The notes under the pieces are model-generated. The model searched no databases. It saw only the letters and a list, made by a program, of their open reading frames with translations, and was not told where the DNA came from. From Albula goreensis (Eukaryota; Chordata; Actinopteri; Albuliformes; Albulidae), in contig CM040763.1 in the NCBI GenBank assembly GCA_022829145.1, positions 9,719,141-9,783,140 on the forward strand: a stretch of 64,000 bases of DNA, given 5' to 3'. Position 1 is the stretch's first letter, and each line of letters starts with the position of its first letter. Both the position numbers and the translations under genes were made by a program. Shown one piece after another: positions 40,281-53,884 of the stretch.

Positions 40281-43200
40281 TCTGACAACCTCATGCCTCA
40301 AGTCTCAGGACAAAAGCCCAGGTCAAACAAAACAAGTGTAAGTGTTTAACAATGAGGACAATGATAGAAATTGCTCACAAGGAAGGTGTAAAGTCAGAAT
40401 AAATCTGAAACAACACTTGGGGTTTCAGTGGAAGACAAACACAGCAGCATTTTGTTTGCTCAGCAGGTACCCATTGTCAGCCATAGAATTGTATATACTG
40501 CCATATTTATTGTAGGCATCGAGATGATGTTCAAAGAATACAACAACAAAGTCATTCTTAATGCATGAAACTGCAACCACAATAATTTGTCATTGAGTAT
40601 GTATAAGCAACAACACAACTACAGTGTGATCCTCATATAGGTTCTCATAAAATAATGATGTAATATTAAGTTATTATGTATTCATAAAATGACTTTCTTC
40701 AAATGGTTAAAATACCATATAACACTATGCATTGTGTACTAGATTGTAAAAAACTGACCGCTACTGTAGATGTCAGTCTTTGTAATTTCCTCCATAGCCA
40801 TTTCCCCTATCTCATATTTTATTGCCTAATAAAAGCTGAATATTTACTGAATTTTTTATTCAGGTTAGATGTTTAACTGTGTCTGCAATAGTTAGGAGGG
40901 CAGACATTTCAATCAGGATCTGCCATTAGGAGTAATTTCCTTAACCATCTCCATTGTGCACATGCATTAAATTATCAGATTTATCTGCTGCACGAGGTCT
41001 GAGGAAATTCATATTTCCTTTTTACATGTGAAACCTATACTAACTGCAACAGATTGTCTTCAATATGTATTTCAGGGTCTGGACAATTGAAAGGAAATTC
41101 AAATGTCCATTAAGTGTTATTAAGTTATACAGAAACAATTTATTTGATTAATAAGCCTGTTAACATGGCTGATATGACTTTGTATTTTAAGCAGTTCAGT
41201 ATGTTCTTGCCTCCTCTTTTCCACAATTTACATTCAAATCAAAGTCATGAGTACTGATCAAAATCAAAACGCAGTTTCAGTTTTTAGAATGCATTATTTT
41301 TGAGTATATTCAGTATACTTTGCCAATTACTTACTAATACTAATTCTTCAACATACACCCAAAAATGATCCATACCCAAAAATGTAATTAGTAGTCAATT
41401 AATAATGGGCTTTGTTATGGTGGTAATAGTAATAGTAAACATTGGTGTGATGGAGACGTGCACAAAAGAAGTATCTCAAGACAGTGATACAGCAAAGTCT
41501 GTATATCTCAAAGGTAGATTGTTTTAAAAGTATTATCTGGAGGAAAAAATATGTGTGAAATTCTAAACGGTGTTTCAGAGGCACCAGAGAAGACGAGCTT
41601 AATGATTTACTGTTTGATTGTGGCCACCAGACCTTACCGTGGTTCTGGTGAAGCAGACTGAATCATTACTCACTGATTTAGATACACAAATGAAATGAGC
41701 CTGAACCAACTCTGGATCCACCATTTTAATAAACTGAGCATTTGTGTGGAGAGCAAAATGACTTTAATTTACTTCTGCATGGTAGAAATGGGAAATGGAC
41801 AAAATATGAAGTTCTAATATCTCGACCTGTCAATGGCTGTCTCCTACGGATCATGGACATTGACAGATGCCACATTTTCCTACCGTCTTGTATAACACAT
41901 TTTCTTAGAGATAGATTTACATTTGCCTCGGAGTTTGTCAAAATAATTGAATGAAAGAACTATTCAGAAAGACCACTTAAACCTATGACCCTTAGCAAAT
42001 TATTAGTTGCTTTGTGCAGCCTTTCTTTGAGTGTAAGAATAAGAATAAAAACAGAAAAATGGGAAAACAAAGACACAGACAGCCCCGCACAAGTAAAATA
42101 TCTGTAAAAGTATGTCTGAGAGCCCTTCTGAAATAAAGGAATAATTGGTCTTCTGACATGCTGTGCGAAATTGACTGGCACAAGAATGGGCCATTTTCCC
42201 TTTACAAAAGGTTGTAATTAAAAGGTTTGTGATTTTTACCATTCCGTTCAATTCCTTGACTCTATTTACTGTACAGCACTTTTGTCCTTTAAATGTGTAA
42301 ATTAGGTCCACTTCTCAAACATGCAGGCTCTTGCTGACAGAGAGATTGCATTTCTCTGGTTCTTCAATTGTTCAAAGCTATTTTTCCAGTGGGCCCATGA
42401 ATTGGAGCAGTTGTAATTGGAATGGAGTGATCGAATAAGCTGCTCATACACTTCTCACCCTCACTGTGGCCAAATAACGGTTTGTGCTTGTGGCAGTGAT
42501 CCATAGTTCAAAGTTTGAAAATGAAAGAAAAGCTGGATCACTCACATAAACAAATGAAAATCGGATCTTAGGGGAGATTTACTGAGACTGCTGCATGTTG
42601 TCACACATGTTATGGAAAATGTGGCCAGACAAGCTGTGGATTTATCAGGGCATCTATTAAAAGTAATTAAGTAAATGAGAGTAAAATAAGATACTGTTTA
42701 TATTTAATTGTTGCTACCGCTATTAAAAAACATGTCTGGCACATGTGTTCAGGACAATGGACAGCACCCTGAAAAGGTAAGACCATAATATGTAAATATG
42801 TACAATGGGTATGGAGAAGGGAGAGATGGTATGGGTACTGTAGAAAGACTGATTATTTTAATTTTGCGGGCCATTTTCTTGTTCAGTATTGTTGTTCTGC
42901 ATAACACAAGTCCATAGAGTTTGAATGTTTCTTTAAATGAGAGTTACAAATTCTTAATTTGAATTAATAATTTGGATTGGTAGTGACCTCTCCATCTAGC
43001 AACAATTACAGATGCTATATCAATGTTCCCATGCCTGATCCAAAGATAAGCCAGTATGGTAGGAAAATGCATTAGAGTTCTCAGACAATACAAATGGATT
43101 AATTCTAGACCAATTTTGTCACTCCTGCTTATATCATATTTCATTCACACTAAATGTATGTAGTACATATTGATAAATTAAATTTATTACAAATTATTTG

Positions 43201-45339
43201 CCTCTAATTATTTGCAAATAATCCATGTACAGATGGTAGTAAGCATATAGAATATTCATATTTGATAGATGAGAGTGTATGGTGTTCGGCACAGTAGTTG
43301 TAATATGGTCTGTCTGTATGTGTACAGTAATTGGCATACAGCATAGCAGATATGGTAAGAGATACTGAAATTGAGTACACTCCTTTTAGAGAGTGTTTTT
43401 GCTTTTCCCTCTCAATTTTTGGTGTTGTTCTTAGCCCTGATTATAGAGGAGAGAAGCAGCAGGGGAGGGAACTACAGTTGAAAGAGAGCATCCCCTTGCC
43501 TCTATATAAAATGAACTTCAGAAGGGACAACTCTTCTGAAAACAAGTCAGAGTGCAGCTCATGTTCATCTTCAGCAAAGCTATATCTCACAGTTTTTTCC
43601 TGAAATAAGCAAAACCCAACACCCTTGTGTATCCTTGTTCCAGTTCGTCAGTAGCTAGTTTTGATGTTATCTAGGCTACAGAACTTTCATTAATCTCAGC
43701 CAACGTCAGTCATAATGTTGTGTGTGTAATGGAAAAATTACGCCCGTCAGTTCGGTTAGAGACAGACCGCAGATAGAAGGGTTTCGATAGCTCCTCAGAA
43801 GTCAGTTCAGTAACCATGTCATGCGCTGAAAGGGGATATACACAGCTAAAGCCTTTAAGAAGATGTAACTGCTATTAGTGCAAATGTTGTAAAAATTCCA
43901 CAAAGTTGTTGTTGAAACTGAATAGAGATGGACTGGAAAACATAAAAAATAACCGCTGAGAAAACCACAACCATTACACAAATGCTAGTACCTGGCATGA
44001 CTTTTGATTTTTGTTTTTCTGGTATCAATGACAGATACAATTCAAATCCAATACAAATAATATGATGAAAGAAAATATATCCCTCCAAACAAAGCATGTA
44101 TGAGCGAATATAAAATACTGGATTTACAGGGAGGCAGAGAGAGGAAATCACATTTCTCCCTGGGGCACTTCAATATCCGTGGTCACTGGGAGTGGAAGAA
44201 AGCCTTGGCAACCCACTATTAATAATACAATTACACTCCCAAAGTCACTGCGCTTCTGGTGGAATATCACACAATGGAGTGCAACACAATGATGTGTGAC
44301 ACTAAAAGCAGTGAGGTCCCTGACCAGGCTGTCTCTCATGTCACACCTCTCCCACTCTCCTCACGGGGGAGGGGCTGTGAGAGGTGAGAATCTGCCTTGT
44401 GCTAGCGGGTGTGTACAGGCGGCCACCCACCGGATCCCACACGCGCTCTGCATTTAAAATATGCAGATCACAGAGCACATGCTCCGCCAGAGAGCCCGGC
44501 ATTGAGGACCGCTGTTTGGAAGGTTCTGTTTCTCTGTCAATAAGCTAAGGCCGTGGTCCGAGTGGACACCTGGCCTTTTGAAAAAAAGCGTTGTGGGTTT
44601 CAGATGGTCCGGCTTTATTGAAATTCTGCTGCAGTGCTAGCTCCATGCCTGAGTTTTGATTCCAGCTCAATTTTAAGGGCCGCCCTGCCGTCTTTGAACC
44701 CCAGCCACTAAATTAGCCATCAGAAGACTTGGTAGAGCACAGCAGACGGACTGGCTGGCATGAACAGCACGTTATTGTCACCGGATCACTCAACCAGACC
44801 ACCTCTCAGCAGGAGGCCTCTGATAGTCGGCCAAAAGTCATTCATTTGACTTCAATTGGTTAATCAAACGGTTGTGGGGAATCCAGTGTAGTTGGTAGTC
44901 AGGAAACACTTGCAGCATGCACTCTGTAACACTGCTTAAGGGTGAAGTTGATGCACCAAACCTTTTAGATGATGGAAGAAAGAGTGTGGCACATTTAAAG
45001 AAGGCTGGATGGGAGGCCTTGGGATCTTCTTCATTTTATCCAACTGTGTTCAGGTTTTCTCAGATTTTCACTTGTGCATGGTGCTTTCTCCCAGAGCAAA
45101 ATGAAATAAATTGGTGTTCTGGGGGGAACAGCTCATAAATAGATGGTGGTGGTGTTGTCTAACCCTTCCTGCCATCTCCAATCTAATCTGGCCTTGAGGA
45201 ACTTTCCTGGTGATTTTTTTTACCCCCTCTAACATGATTGTGTTTTTCATAGCACGCCATCACATCATCAGCTTATTACAGTACAATGCCGGTGGGAAAA
45301 TCGCTCATCATTATGTTGAAATGCATCAATCAAAATTAA
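40281..45339. other. intergenic, no gene seen
   Basis: Mostly AT-rich. A duplicated ACCCAAAAATG occurs at about 41,356-41,382. A GC-richer, CpG-containing stretch lies at 44.34-44.55 kb, but it is too short and sparse for a CpG island and shows no first-exon features. Confidence 0.45.
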
Positions 45340-45370
45340 GGGTGGGGGTAGGTGGGGGAAAGGAGGGGGG
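45340..45370 (+). repeat. G-rich tract with quadruplex potential
   Basis: Plus-strand G-runs of 3, 5, 5 and 6 are separated by loops of 1, 5 and 6 nt (GGGTGGGGGTAGGTGGGGG and on). This meets the common quadruplex rule. It is isolated in intergenic DNA. Confidence 0.65.
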
Positions 45371-48300
45371 ACTTAAACACTCAATTGAAGTTAATGAGGA
45401 AACAGTATCTCCCTGAAAGCATAGACCGGCTGGAGCCATTGTTTCCCTGCCTCTTCCACCAGCTGCTTCTCACTGCGTACTGATCAATCAATACAAGTCC
45501 CCCAGGATGTATGGCACTTGCATTGGGTGCAGGCTACATCTGTTTTTCATTTATCACTCGGGGTTATAATCTAGCACATGGAGTGGCTGGCCGGGGCTCC
45601 ATTATTTTCACAGCCCTCTGTCTGTAGTCTGTTGAGGGAGGAGGAGGGCAGGAACAAGCTTCTGCTCACACTGCGCAGAGCCGCTGTGCTGGAGTGCCTA
45701 AACTTGGAGCACATCAGCAGATGTCACCTCTGAGAAAGCTGTCCATTGCCTTGAAAATTGATTTATGCAGACCATAGGGAATGAATACTTTTTGCTTGTG
45801 AGACAAGTGTGGAAACAGTAACATTAGGTCATATTAACTTTTACCTGTCAGCCAGACCCACTTATTTGCTTTCCAGTTTGACACAGACCACACTTGTACA
45901 CCGCTGCAAACAGGCAGTGTTGCAAACAGACCTATCTTGTAAACTGTTGGTAAATAGGCCAGATTGGTATACTGCCAGACAGTGTAGCTACATGGATTCA
46001 CAACTTTTTCAGATTTAGGCCTCCACCGTTGAATAAAAGACCTCTCTCAAGCAGTGTTTGCGATGAACTGCTCTGTATGCAGATACTAGGATGCCATTAG
46101 ACACCACACCCAAACTGTCAGTGCGTAACTTGAAAGCTATGGACTTGTGATATTCTGGCTGACTGCATTACTATTTGATAAATGCCATAGTAGCCTGAAA
46201 TGGCTATTTCGACAAGCTCACTATTCAACCTAGACTATGGTCACTGTAGGCCTAGTAACAAAAGAAATCAAAAAGCTGTTAAATAAAATAGATCTTAGCT
46301 ACTGGGAAAGGCTCAGCCTAAGATCTGAATGATATTGCAGTTCCTTTTTTTAAAGGGCTTTGAAATAGCAGGAACAACAAGAACAATTGCCAGTGCTTCT
46401 TGTGACTGGTGGCTTGTTAACTTGTGGAAAAAAATTAGTGCTGTTATGTATAGACAATATAAAGCAGACAGCTGAAAACTAGTCATTTAAGACATTTAAG
46501 ATCATCATTTACATCTAAGCCACTGTCTAAGATTAACATGAAATGTTTCAAGGTTGGATAAAATTACTCTGTTACCTGTACTTTACACTCAAAGCAAGAA
46601 AACTAGCCTAGGTCCTTTTTCGTTCACAGATGAATGGATATTTACTAAATCAATTTAAATAATACATTTCTAATTCAGATATAAATGTTGACATTTACTT
46701 ATGGTAGAGGTTATAGCTGTAACGTGATATAATTACTTATTTGTGATAGAAGTCAGTTCAACAGTAGCTTTCTCTTCACACTTCAGTCTTTGGTGGAAAG
46801 TACCAAATGGAAAAATAAAAGTGTCACAGATGTCAAGTAAGCCACAATCAGAGGGGTCATGAAAATCTCCTGCCGCATCTATATTCTACAACATATGTGT
46901 CTGTTTACACTATAAAAACCTTTTGTGGCATGCACCTTTTAGCAGAACCCAGATTCCACACAGGATGCTTTTCATACAGGGTCTGGATAACCGTGGAGCT
47001 TGAAGCTGAAGCATGCTACACTCTGATGCTAATGAGCTTACGATTTCAGATCTGGATTGTTTTTGCATCAAAAAAATGTATTATTATTTTCCCCACACAG
47101 ATTCTTGCTTTGTTATTGTTGAACATGTAAATGTGAGGCATGCGTCATGCCATCTGATTAATAGATTAATCACTGCTGGCCACTGAGTTAGCTCCCACAA
47201 GCGCAAAGGCAGACAGTCACAAGCTGACCTCTACCATTTGTGAAAGATCAGTTTAACTGGTGTTAACTATTATTATAATAGCTAATCCAGCATTGCTAAT
47301 TATTAAAATAGGTTTTGGTCATTCCAGCTGAATGACACAGAAACAGATACTGGAATGATGTGGGAAGAAACAAAATTGTACATGGTGCTTTTTACTGAAT
47401 TATTGTTTATAAATATTTCTTTCTCCTTATATGATATAGGGCACAGTATAAAATCAACACAAATAACCAGTTATAAGGAAAAACAGGTATACTTCAGTGA
47501 AAGACCACAGGTGTCAAATACGGCAGCTGAACAAACACGGATTTCAATCATGTAATTAAAAAAAGACAAAACAGCTGTGGCACTTTTCAGGTTTCATAAA
47601 TAAGGGTGGCAAACATTGGCATTTATGACTGTTCCCCACACAAGCAGACCTTGACATCAACAACTTCACCGCAGCAATTATTATTTCTTCTAATAACACA
47701 GCCATTTGTTTGGATTTTTTTTTTTAAAAATGTCCCTACAGCTGTTGTTTTAGTATTGCATTACAGTTTTGGCAAGTGTGTTAAATTGCATAGAACGTGG
47801 AGCAGTGGGCACATACTTCAATGAGAGCTCTGGAGAATAGCTGCTAATCACACACGAGAGTCTTGATTATGATAAATAAAGACAACAACCAAGATCAATC
47901 CACCCACTCACACCAGACGGCAGAACAGAAAGATGATGTTTCATGACAAGTGGTCTCTCTCGGTGTACCCTCTCTTTGCTGAGAGGACCATAATGTGACA
48001 TTATGCATTGGCCCTGTGGAGACAAAACTTATCACGCTGCACTGGGGTTATGCAGTGCGATCGCGTATTTATAACTCTTCTACCTTAACAATCCAACCTC
48101 TGACACTTGAATGATAGTAGAACAACAAACAATGAGTTGTAGATACAGATAAAACCTGTGGGCATTTCTGCATCATTATTATTATTATTGGGTTATGCCA
48201 TATGTTAGAAATTGCATTTTAGTGATATATGAAATATCTGACAAAATGCATAAGAGTGAACATGAAATAGGGAAAATACTCATAGGTATGCATTATATTG

Positions 48301-51300
48301 TGGTTGCGTTTTTAAAGTCTGCTCCTGGTTTAGATTCACACAGAGGAGAGGATGGATCCTCATCTCTCCTGGCAGAGGGGTGGCAGTGAAAGGTGCAGTT
48401 TATTTGGTTCAGCATGCATGTCACCATGGTTTCCCACAGTCAGCCTGACAATCATTTCTGGGGGGGTTGCCAGACACAAATGAAGCTGCGCGGGTGCAAG
48501 CAGCCTAGAGCGAAATGTCAGCGGACATTGACAGAACCCTGTCAGACGATGTGCCAGGCTTTGCACTCTGTCTCATAACGCTCCACCATCCCGCTGGAAG
48601 GGGAGGTGCTGAAAGATATTGATTGGTCCTTAATTCCAGACACATTTTATTGTTTTCCAAAGGGCTTTGCTCTTCTGTTTTGCAGCCTTTCCTCCCAATG
48701 GCTTTGATGCTTTGATGCCTACCCTTGAAGAAATCAGTGGCCATCACCTTGTAACAGACTTAATGACAGGATCAGAAAACAAGCATCTTTTACAAAAAAA
48801 AAAAAAAAACAACAATAGTTTATCTGCATAAATTGTAGAGAGGGTGACAGATAAAGGCATCAGTCTAATGTGATGTAATAACTCCTGACTGCAATATGTT
48901 GAGGGAAACTGACTGAACTAAGCACCCTTAAAATACTCATGAATACATTCTTCAGTCACAAACAGGAAGTGTGTGTTCAAAGGAACTGTGGGCACCTCCT
49001 CAAAAGGTAAGGGAGTAAGTAAAAGCAGCTGAATATTGATGTCTGAGCAGTCTGGGCTTTGTTACAAGGTACTGTCGTCTGTATTGAAGATAAGCCTAAT
49101 GAAATGTAAACTGCCATTTTCATCATTGTAGGGAAGGAGGTTCTTAAAGGCATGGGGGACTTCAGTGCCTTGGGCTCTCATCCCGTCTATAAGGATCAAT
49201 ACCAATGGCTTTCCACCCATTCAACAGAACAACCAAGAATAGAGGGGTGCTGAAACATACAAGCCATGCAAGTGTTTCACATATTGATTAACTTTTCAGC
49301 TGCAGTGTCTGGCTCCAGGTTCAGACTATGCTATTGGGAAATAATGAAGTGCATCGATACAGCCTGGTGTGATTTTTTTCATTCCTTCTTTTTTTGGTCA
49401 AATCTCTATTTTGACTGTGTTGTTTCCCTACAAGGATAATCCAGCTATCTTGACCACATATTTATTTCGGTTGTTGTGCCATTTATCGTTGTTTTTCTAG
49501 TTCACATTTTTCACTTTGGGTCTTGGGAGGATGTATATTTCAGTGATCTGCGATGACTCTCGCAGCGATTGACCTGACAGCGATGGGTAATTTAGAGGAA
49601 TCACTTTAGTCAGAGGAAGAAATGTGGAAAATGAAGCTGTCTCCTAAATTAGAAGGTGAAAATAACAAAGCTGAAACCCACGCAATTTGAAACGTGATGT
49701 TTTTGTGAAGGGTCAGAGACTGTCAGAAGGATTTTTCCCCTGCACTCACAGATGATGCAGGGAAATGTGTCAAACCCCTCAACAATCTGAGCTGTCACAA
49801 AGAGAGGCCATTTAGTTTCCCCTTTAAAATTATTCCGTTTTTCCTGCCTCAGAAAGATAAACACTCTCATAGAAGGGGGATGGCTAAGGTACGTCTCTGC
49901 TATCAGGATTACAGATGTGCTAATTGTGCCTTCAAAGGTACAGTAATGATTCTTCATGATACTGAGTTTTACTGTGAGCTGTCCTTTTTTTATTTAATAA
50001 TTTATCATTAGTTTATTTTTGCATTACCAGGAAAACCTACACTGATTAAATATTCTTTCTCAAGGACCACAAAAAAACCCCAGCTGACTCTGTATTGATT
50101 GGAGAAAGGGATGAGCCGGGGCGACTTCAGGCCGATCCTGATTGACTCTATTAGTCACCTTGTTTCAACACCTACTCTCAATATTAACTTCTACTCCTGT
50201 CTTGAAAACAAGGATGCCAACTGCTGCTGTCTGCAATATTTTTTGCAATTCATTATGGTTTTCACCTCATCAAAATCCATTTCACTTACAGTGAACATGC
50301 CGGGGGTATTTAGCTTTAACAACGTCACTAAACATCCCATAATCACTCGTTGGAATCATCACCACCCAGCTCCTCTGAATTCATTATTGTCACGGAAACA
50401 GCTCCCCAGAGCAGTAGGAGATTGGGAAGGAAATGATGTGAACCAGGTGTAGCCTTTTGAATTAAATAAGGTGATTATATGTTGTAATGTAATAATTCCT
50501 TGTAAACCAAATACATTTATTTTGTCATTAGTAGTGATACCATCTGAGGTCATCCCTTTCATTTATTTCCGTAGCCAATTACCAGGTGTGGATGTAAACA
50601 CCCCCCTGGGCCTGACTGTGATCTGGAGCATCACATTTTGTGTGCATTGCTCTGATAATTACTAATGCATATTATTTTTACTTAATTGCAGTTGTTCTAT
50701 AGTTTTTCTGTATGATTACAAGCATGCTGTACGAAATTGTCCTCAGATTACCTTGAGTAGATTTCTGAATTTCTTTCAGAATTTTTGATAAAATGGAGGC
50801 TGAAGAAGTCACACTTAACCACAACTTATTTTAAAGCCGGTGTTAAGGTGGCAACATTCTTTATTTTCTCTGAAAAGGACACAATAGATAACTTTTCCCT
50901 ATTATTTCTATTATGTTTGCTATTCTATTTCAATAACCAGAAACCCTGAACTTCCAATCCACTGTTTGGTCTCACCTTGCCAACCATAGTTTATAGTCAT
51001 CACAACATTTAACACATTTTGGATGACAGTGACCAGGCATTTTAAAATTTAGTGCATGACAATTTGAGATGTGACTGTAATATTTTGAAATGAGAATTCT
51101 TGAGTATGACCTTCCATATGCCTTGCCTTTCCTGTGCAGCCTAAATTATGTGGAATGTATTCGGCTATAGTTATACTTTCATGGTTTAACAGCAATTAAG
51201 ATTTGGACATGCCCCATTGTGGGCTGGAATGTAATCCTATAAATATGTACTGTCCAACCCCTTACTTCATAGACACCCCTCCATCCCCCTGTTATTAATT

Positions 51301-52075
51301 GGGTCTCTCCTCCAGCATGTACCTCATTACAGCTTGTCTTTGAGAACCCTCATCCGCCGTGGTCCAAATCCACCCAAGTCAGCTTGATCACAGATCAGTA
51401 CAGGGGCCCCTAGGCAGCTATCCTTATGTTTTTGCTGCTACTGACCAAAACACTGTTATTCATGTGCATCTGTCAAAGCTTAGTTTCTTTGTGTTTGGCC
51501 TAATTTTTATAATCTACAGACAGAACAAAGGGGCTTCACTCTCAGTTTTTTATGTGGCCATAGCTGGAGGACATTTTTTTGGGGTGAGATTTTCTTTTTC
51601 ATGCTTTCAAAGTTATATGCCATGTTCCTATATAAATGTCAGGTGTTCTGTCAGGAAACCTTTGTATTCATAAAGCAGCATAGTCTGAACTCATCTCATT
51701 TCTACTAATACTGTCACTCTAGGGGATTTCTCTCAGCAGCAAAGGTACGATGACTCCTCCATTCCCACCAACATTTTGTTATATCTGCTATAATTCACAC
51801 TGTTTCTTTGTAATGTTCCCTTCAGTCTCTCCTCTGTATATCTTGAAGTCAGACATAAACTATGAACTGTATTTTATCATCATGAAACAAATCATGCAGT
51901 GCGGCTGTTTTGTTCCGTTGGAGTCCTGTATCTATGTGCAAGTGCTGAGAGTCTGGGATATTGAAATCCTAGAAATAAAATGTGCTCTATATGATAGCTT
52001 ACATTCACAGCAGTGCACAAATAAAATCACATGGTTGGTCAGTTTGTCATTATTTTGGCAGCGTAGGGGAGAATG
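45371..52075. other. intergenic, no gene seen
   Basis: Contains an A-run at 48,792-48,809 and an ATT patch near 48,172-48,189. The 49.5-50.4 kb part is repeat-poor with TAAT/ATTA cores and could be a conserved non-coding element. No exon is supported. Confidence 0.45.
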
Positions 52076-52106
52076 GGGTTGGTTGTCACACGGGTTGGTT
52101 GTCACA
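52076..52106 (+). repeat. tandem duplication, 16-bp period, within a possible interspersed repeat
   Basis: GGGTTGGTTGTCACA occurs at 52,076-52,090 and 52,092-52,106. The context (GTAGGGGAGAATGGGGTTGG) resembles a repeated fish sequence, but I cannot name it. Confidence 0.7.
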
Positions 52107-53552
52107 TTTATTATATGTCGCTCCCTAGAGGGTGCTGTTAAAAAATTTACTCAAATTTTCAGAGTTGGGGTCAGAATTACCCATAAGGTCATTTCAGAAG
52201 TAAAACACTTGAGGTGCCATTGAGGTGAGAGGACTTTTCCTGTTTTTCATGTCAAAATGTAAATATCCAGCTCCTTGATGTTTCTCTTCTAGGCTTTTAC
52301 ACAATTGGTTTATTTTTAAACAATTATTACCATTAAAAAAATATGAAGGGAGAGCTATAGTTTAGGTATGTTTTTTCTTACCTATGCTACAATATGTGGT
52401 GATTAGCTTGGGTACAAAGTACAGTGTGTCCTCACAACTACTTGAAGTTTGAGAAGCACATAAAATGAATAATCTACTAATTAGACAGCTAAATGTACAC
52501 CACTATTTGGACAGGATCACCTACTCACTCTGGCCTCAAATATGTTTTGTTTAGTGTATTAAGTTAGCACACACCATTTCCTTAAAACATACTATAGGGC
52601 TGTCTCTCCCTCACAGGTCACTGTAACATACTTACAGGAGGAGGAGGGGACAGCAGCTGGCAGAATATTTTAAAGAGGAGTTGGTGTACATGGAAGTTTT
52701 GGAAATAGCTGTGTTCAGTTTTTTGTTTTGCATGTATTGCTTAAACAAATAGCTGTGACTGTGGTAATGACAGGTTTGATTACTTGACCACAGTTTGCGC
52801 TCATAATGCAGCACTTTACCAATGAACTTTTACACTTTCTTTTTGGAGTATTTTTGTGCTAAGATGTGGAGGCATAACTTTCTTTGAAGGACTGAATGTA
52901 AAATTTTTAATCTTGAGCTCAGGCAGCTCACAAATTGAATGAGAACACAGACACAAAGATAGCTAGTTAGAATGATAACAATTCATACCGCCGTTTTTAT
53001 ATTTCAAACAATACCACTGCAAATGTACAGGTATTGTTTGCTGTATGAGTCCCTGCCATTGCAAATAACGTTAGATTTACAACGGTGGTACTGCAGTTGC
53101 CATCTAAGGCATTTATACCCTTTTCCAATATAGATGTGCTTAACATGTTTGTGTGTAAATGCCTACAATGATTATTCAGCCAACACTTTATCTCATGAGA
53201 AAACAATGACTGTATGACAGTAATAAAATGAGGTAAATACAGAGCAACATAAATTACCTTAATGAACTCAAACCAGTGCTGAATATTGTCTTGATAAGGT
53301 TGATTATTTTGTTGAATTACAGTAAATGAATCACCTGTATTAAATAAAGCATGGGAAAATACAATTCTTATTTAACCCTGCCATTGCATATAGCTCATAT
53401 AATCATGTATCATATTTGTAAACTGACAATTAAATATTAATGCTAAAGAAGTGACCAATAGTACAGCCATACCTGTGTAAATGTTTCAGATTCAGAGCTT
53501 GACCATATCATGGGTAATATGAGGGTATGTGTACACTTTCCTGGTGCTTTCC
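52107..53552. other. intergenic, no gene seen
   Basis: AT-rich sequence without supported genes or clear repeats. Confidence 0.5.

Positions 53553-53884
<332 letters not shown>

Noticed and set aside
44340-44560. GC-richer segment considered as a CpG island or promoter
   Set aside because: Only about 200 bp with sparse CpGs and no first exon or open frame beside it.
51750-52223. 157-codon plus-strand open frame
   Set aside because: No family resemblance, and it runs into the duplicated repeat-like sequence at 52,076-52,106.
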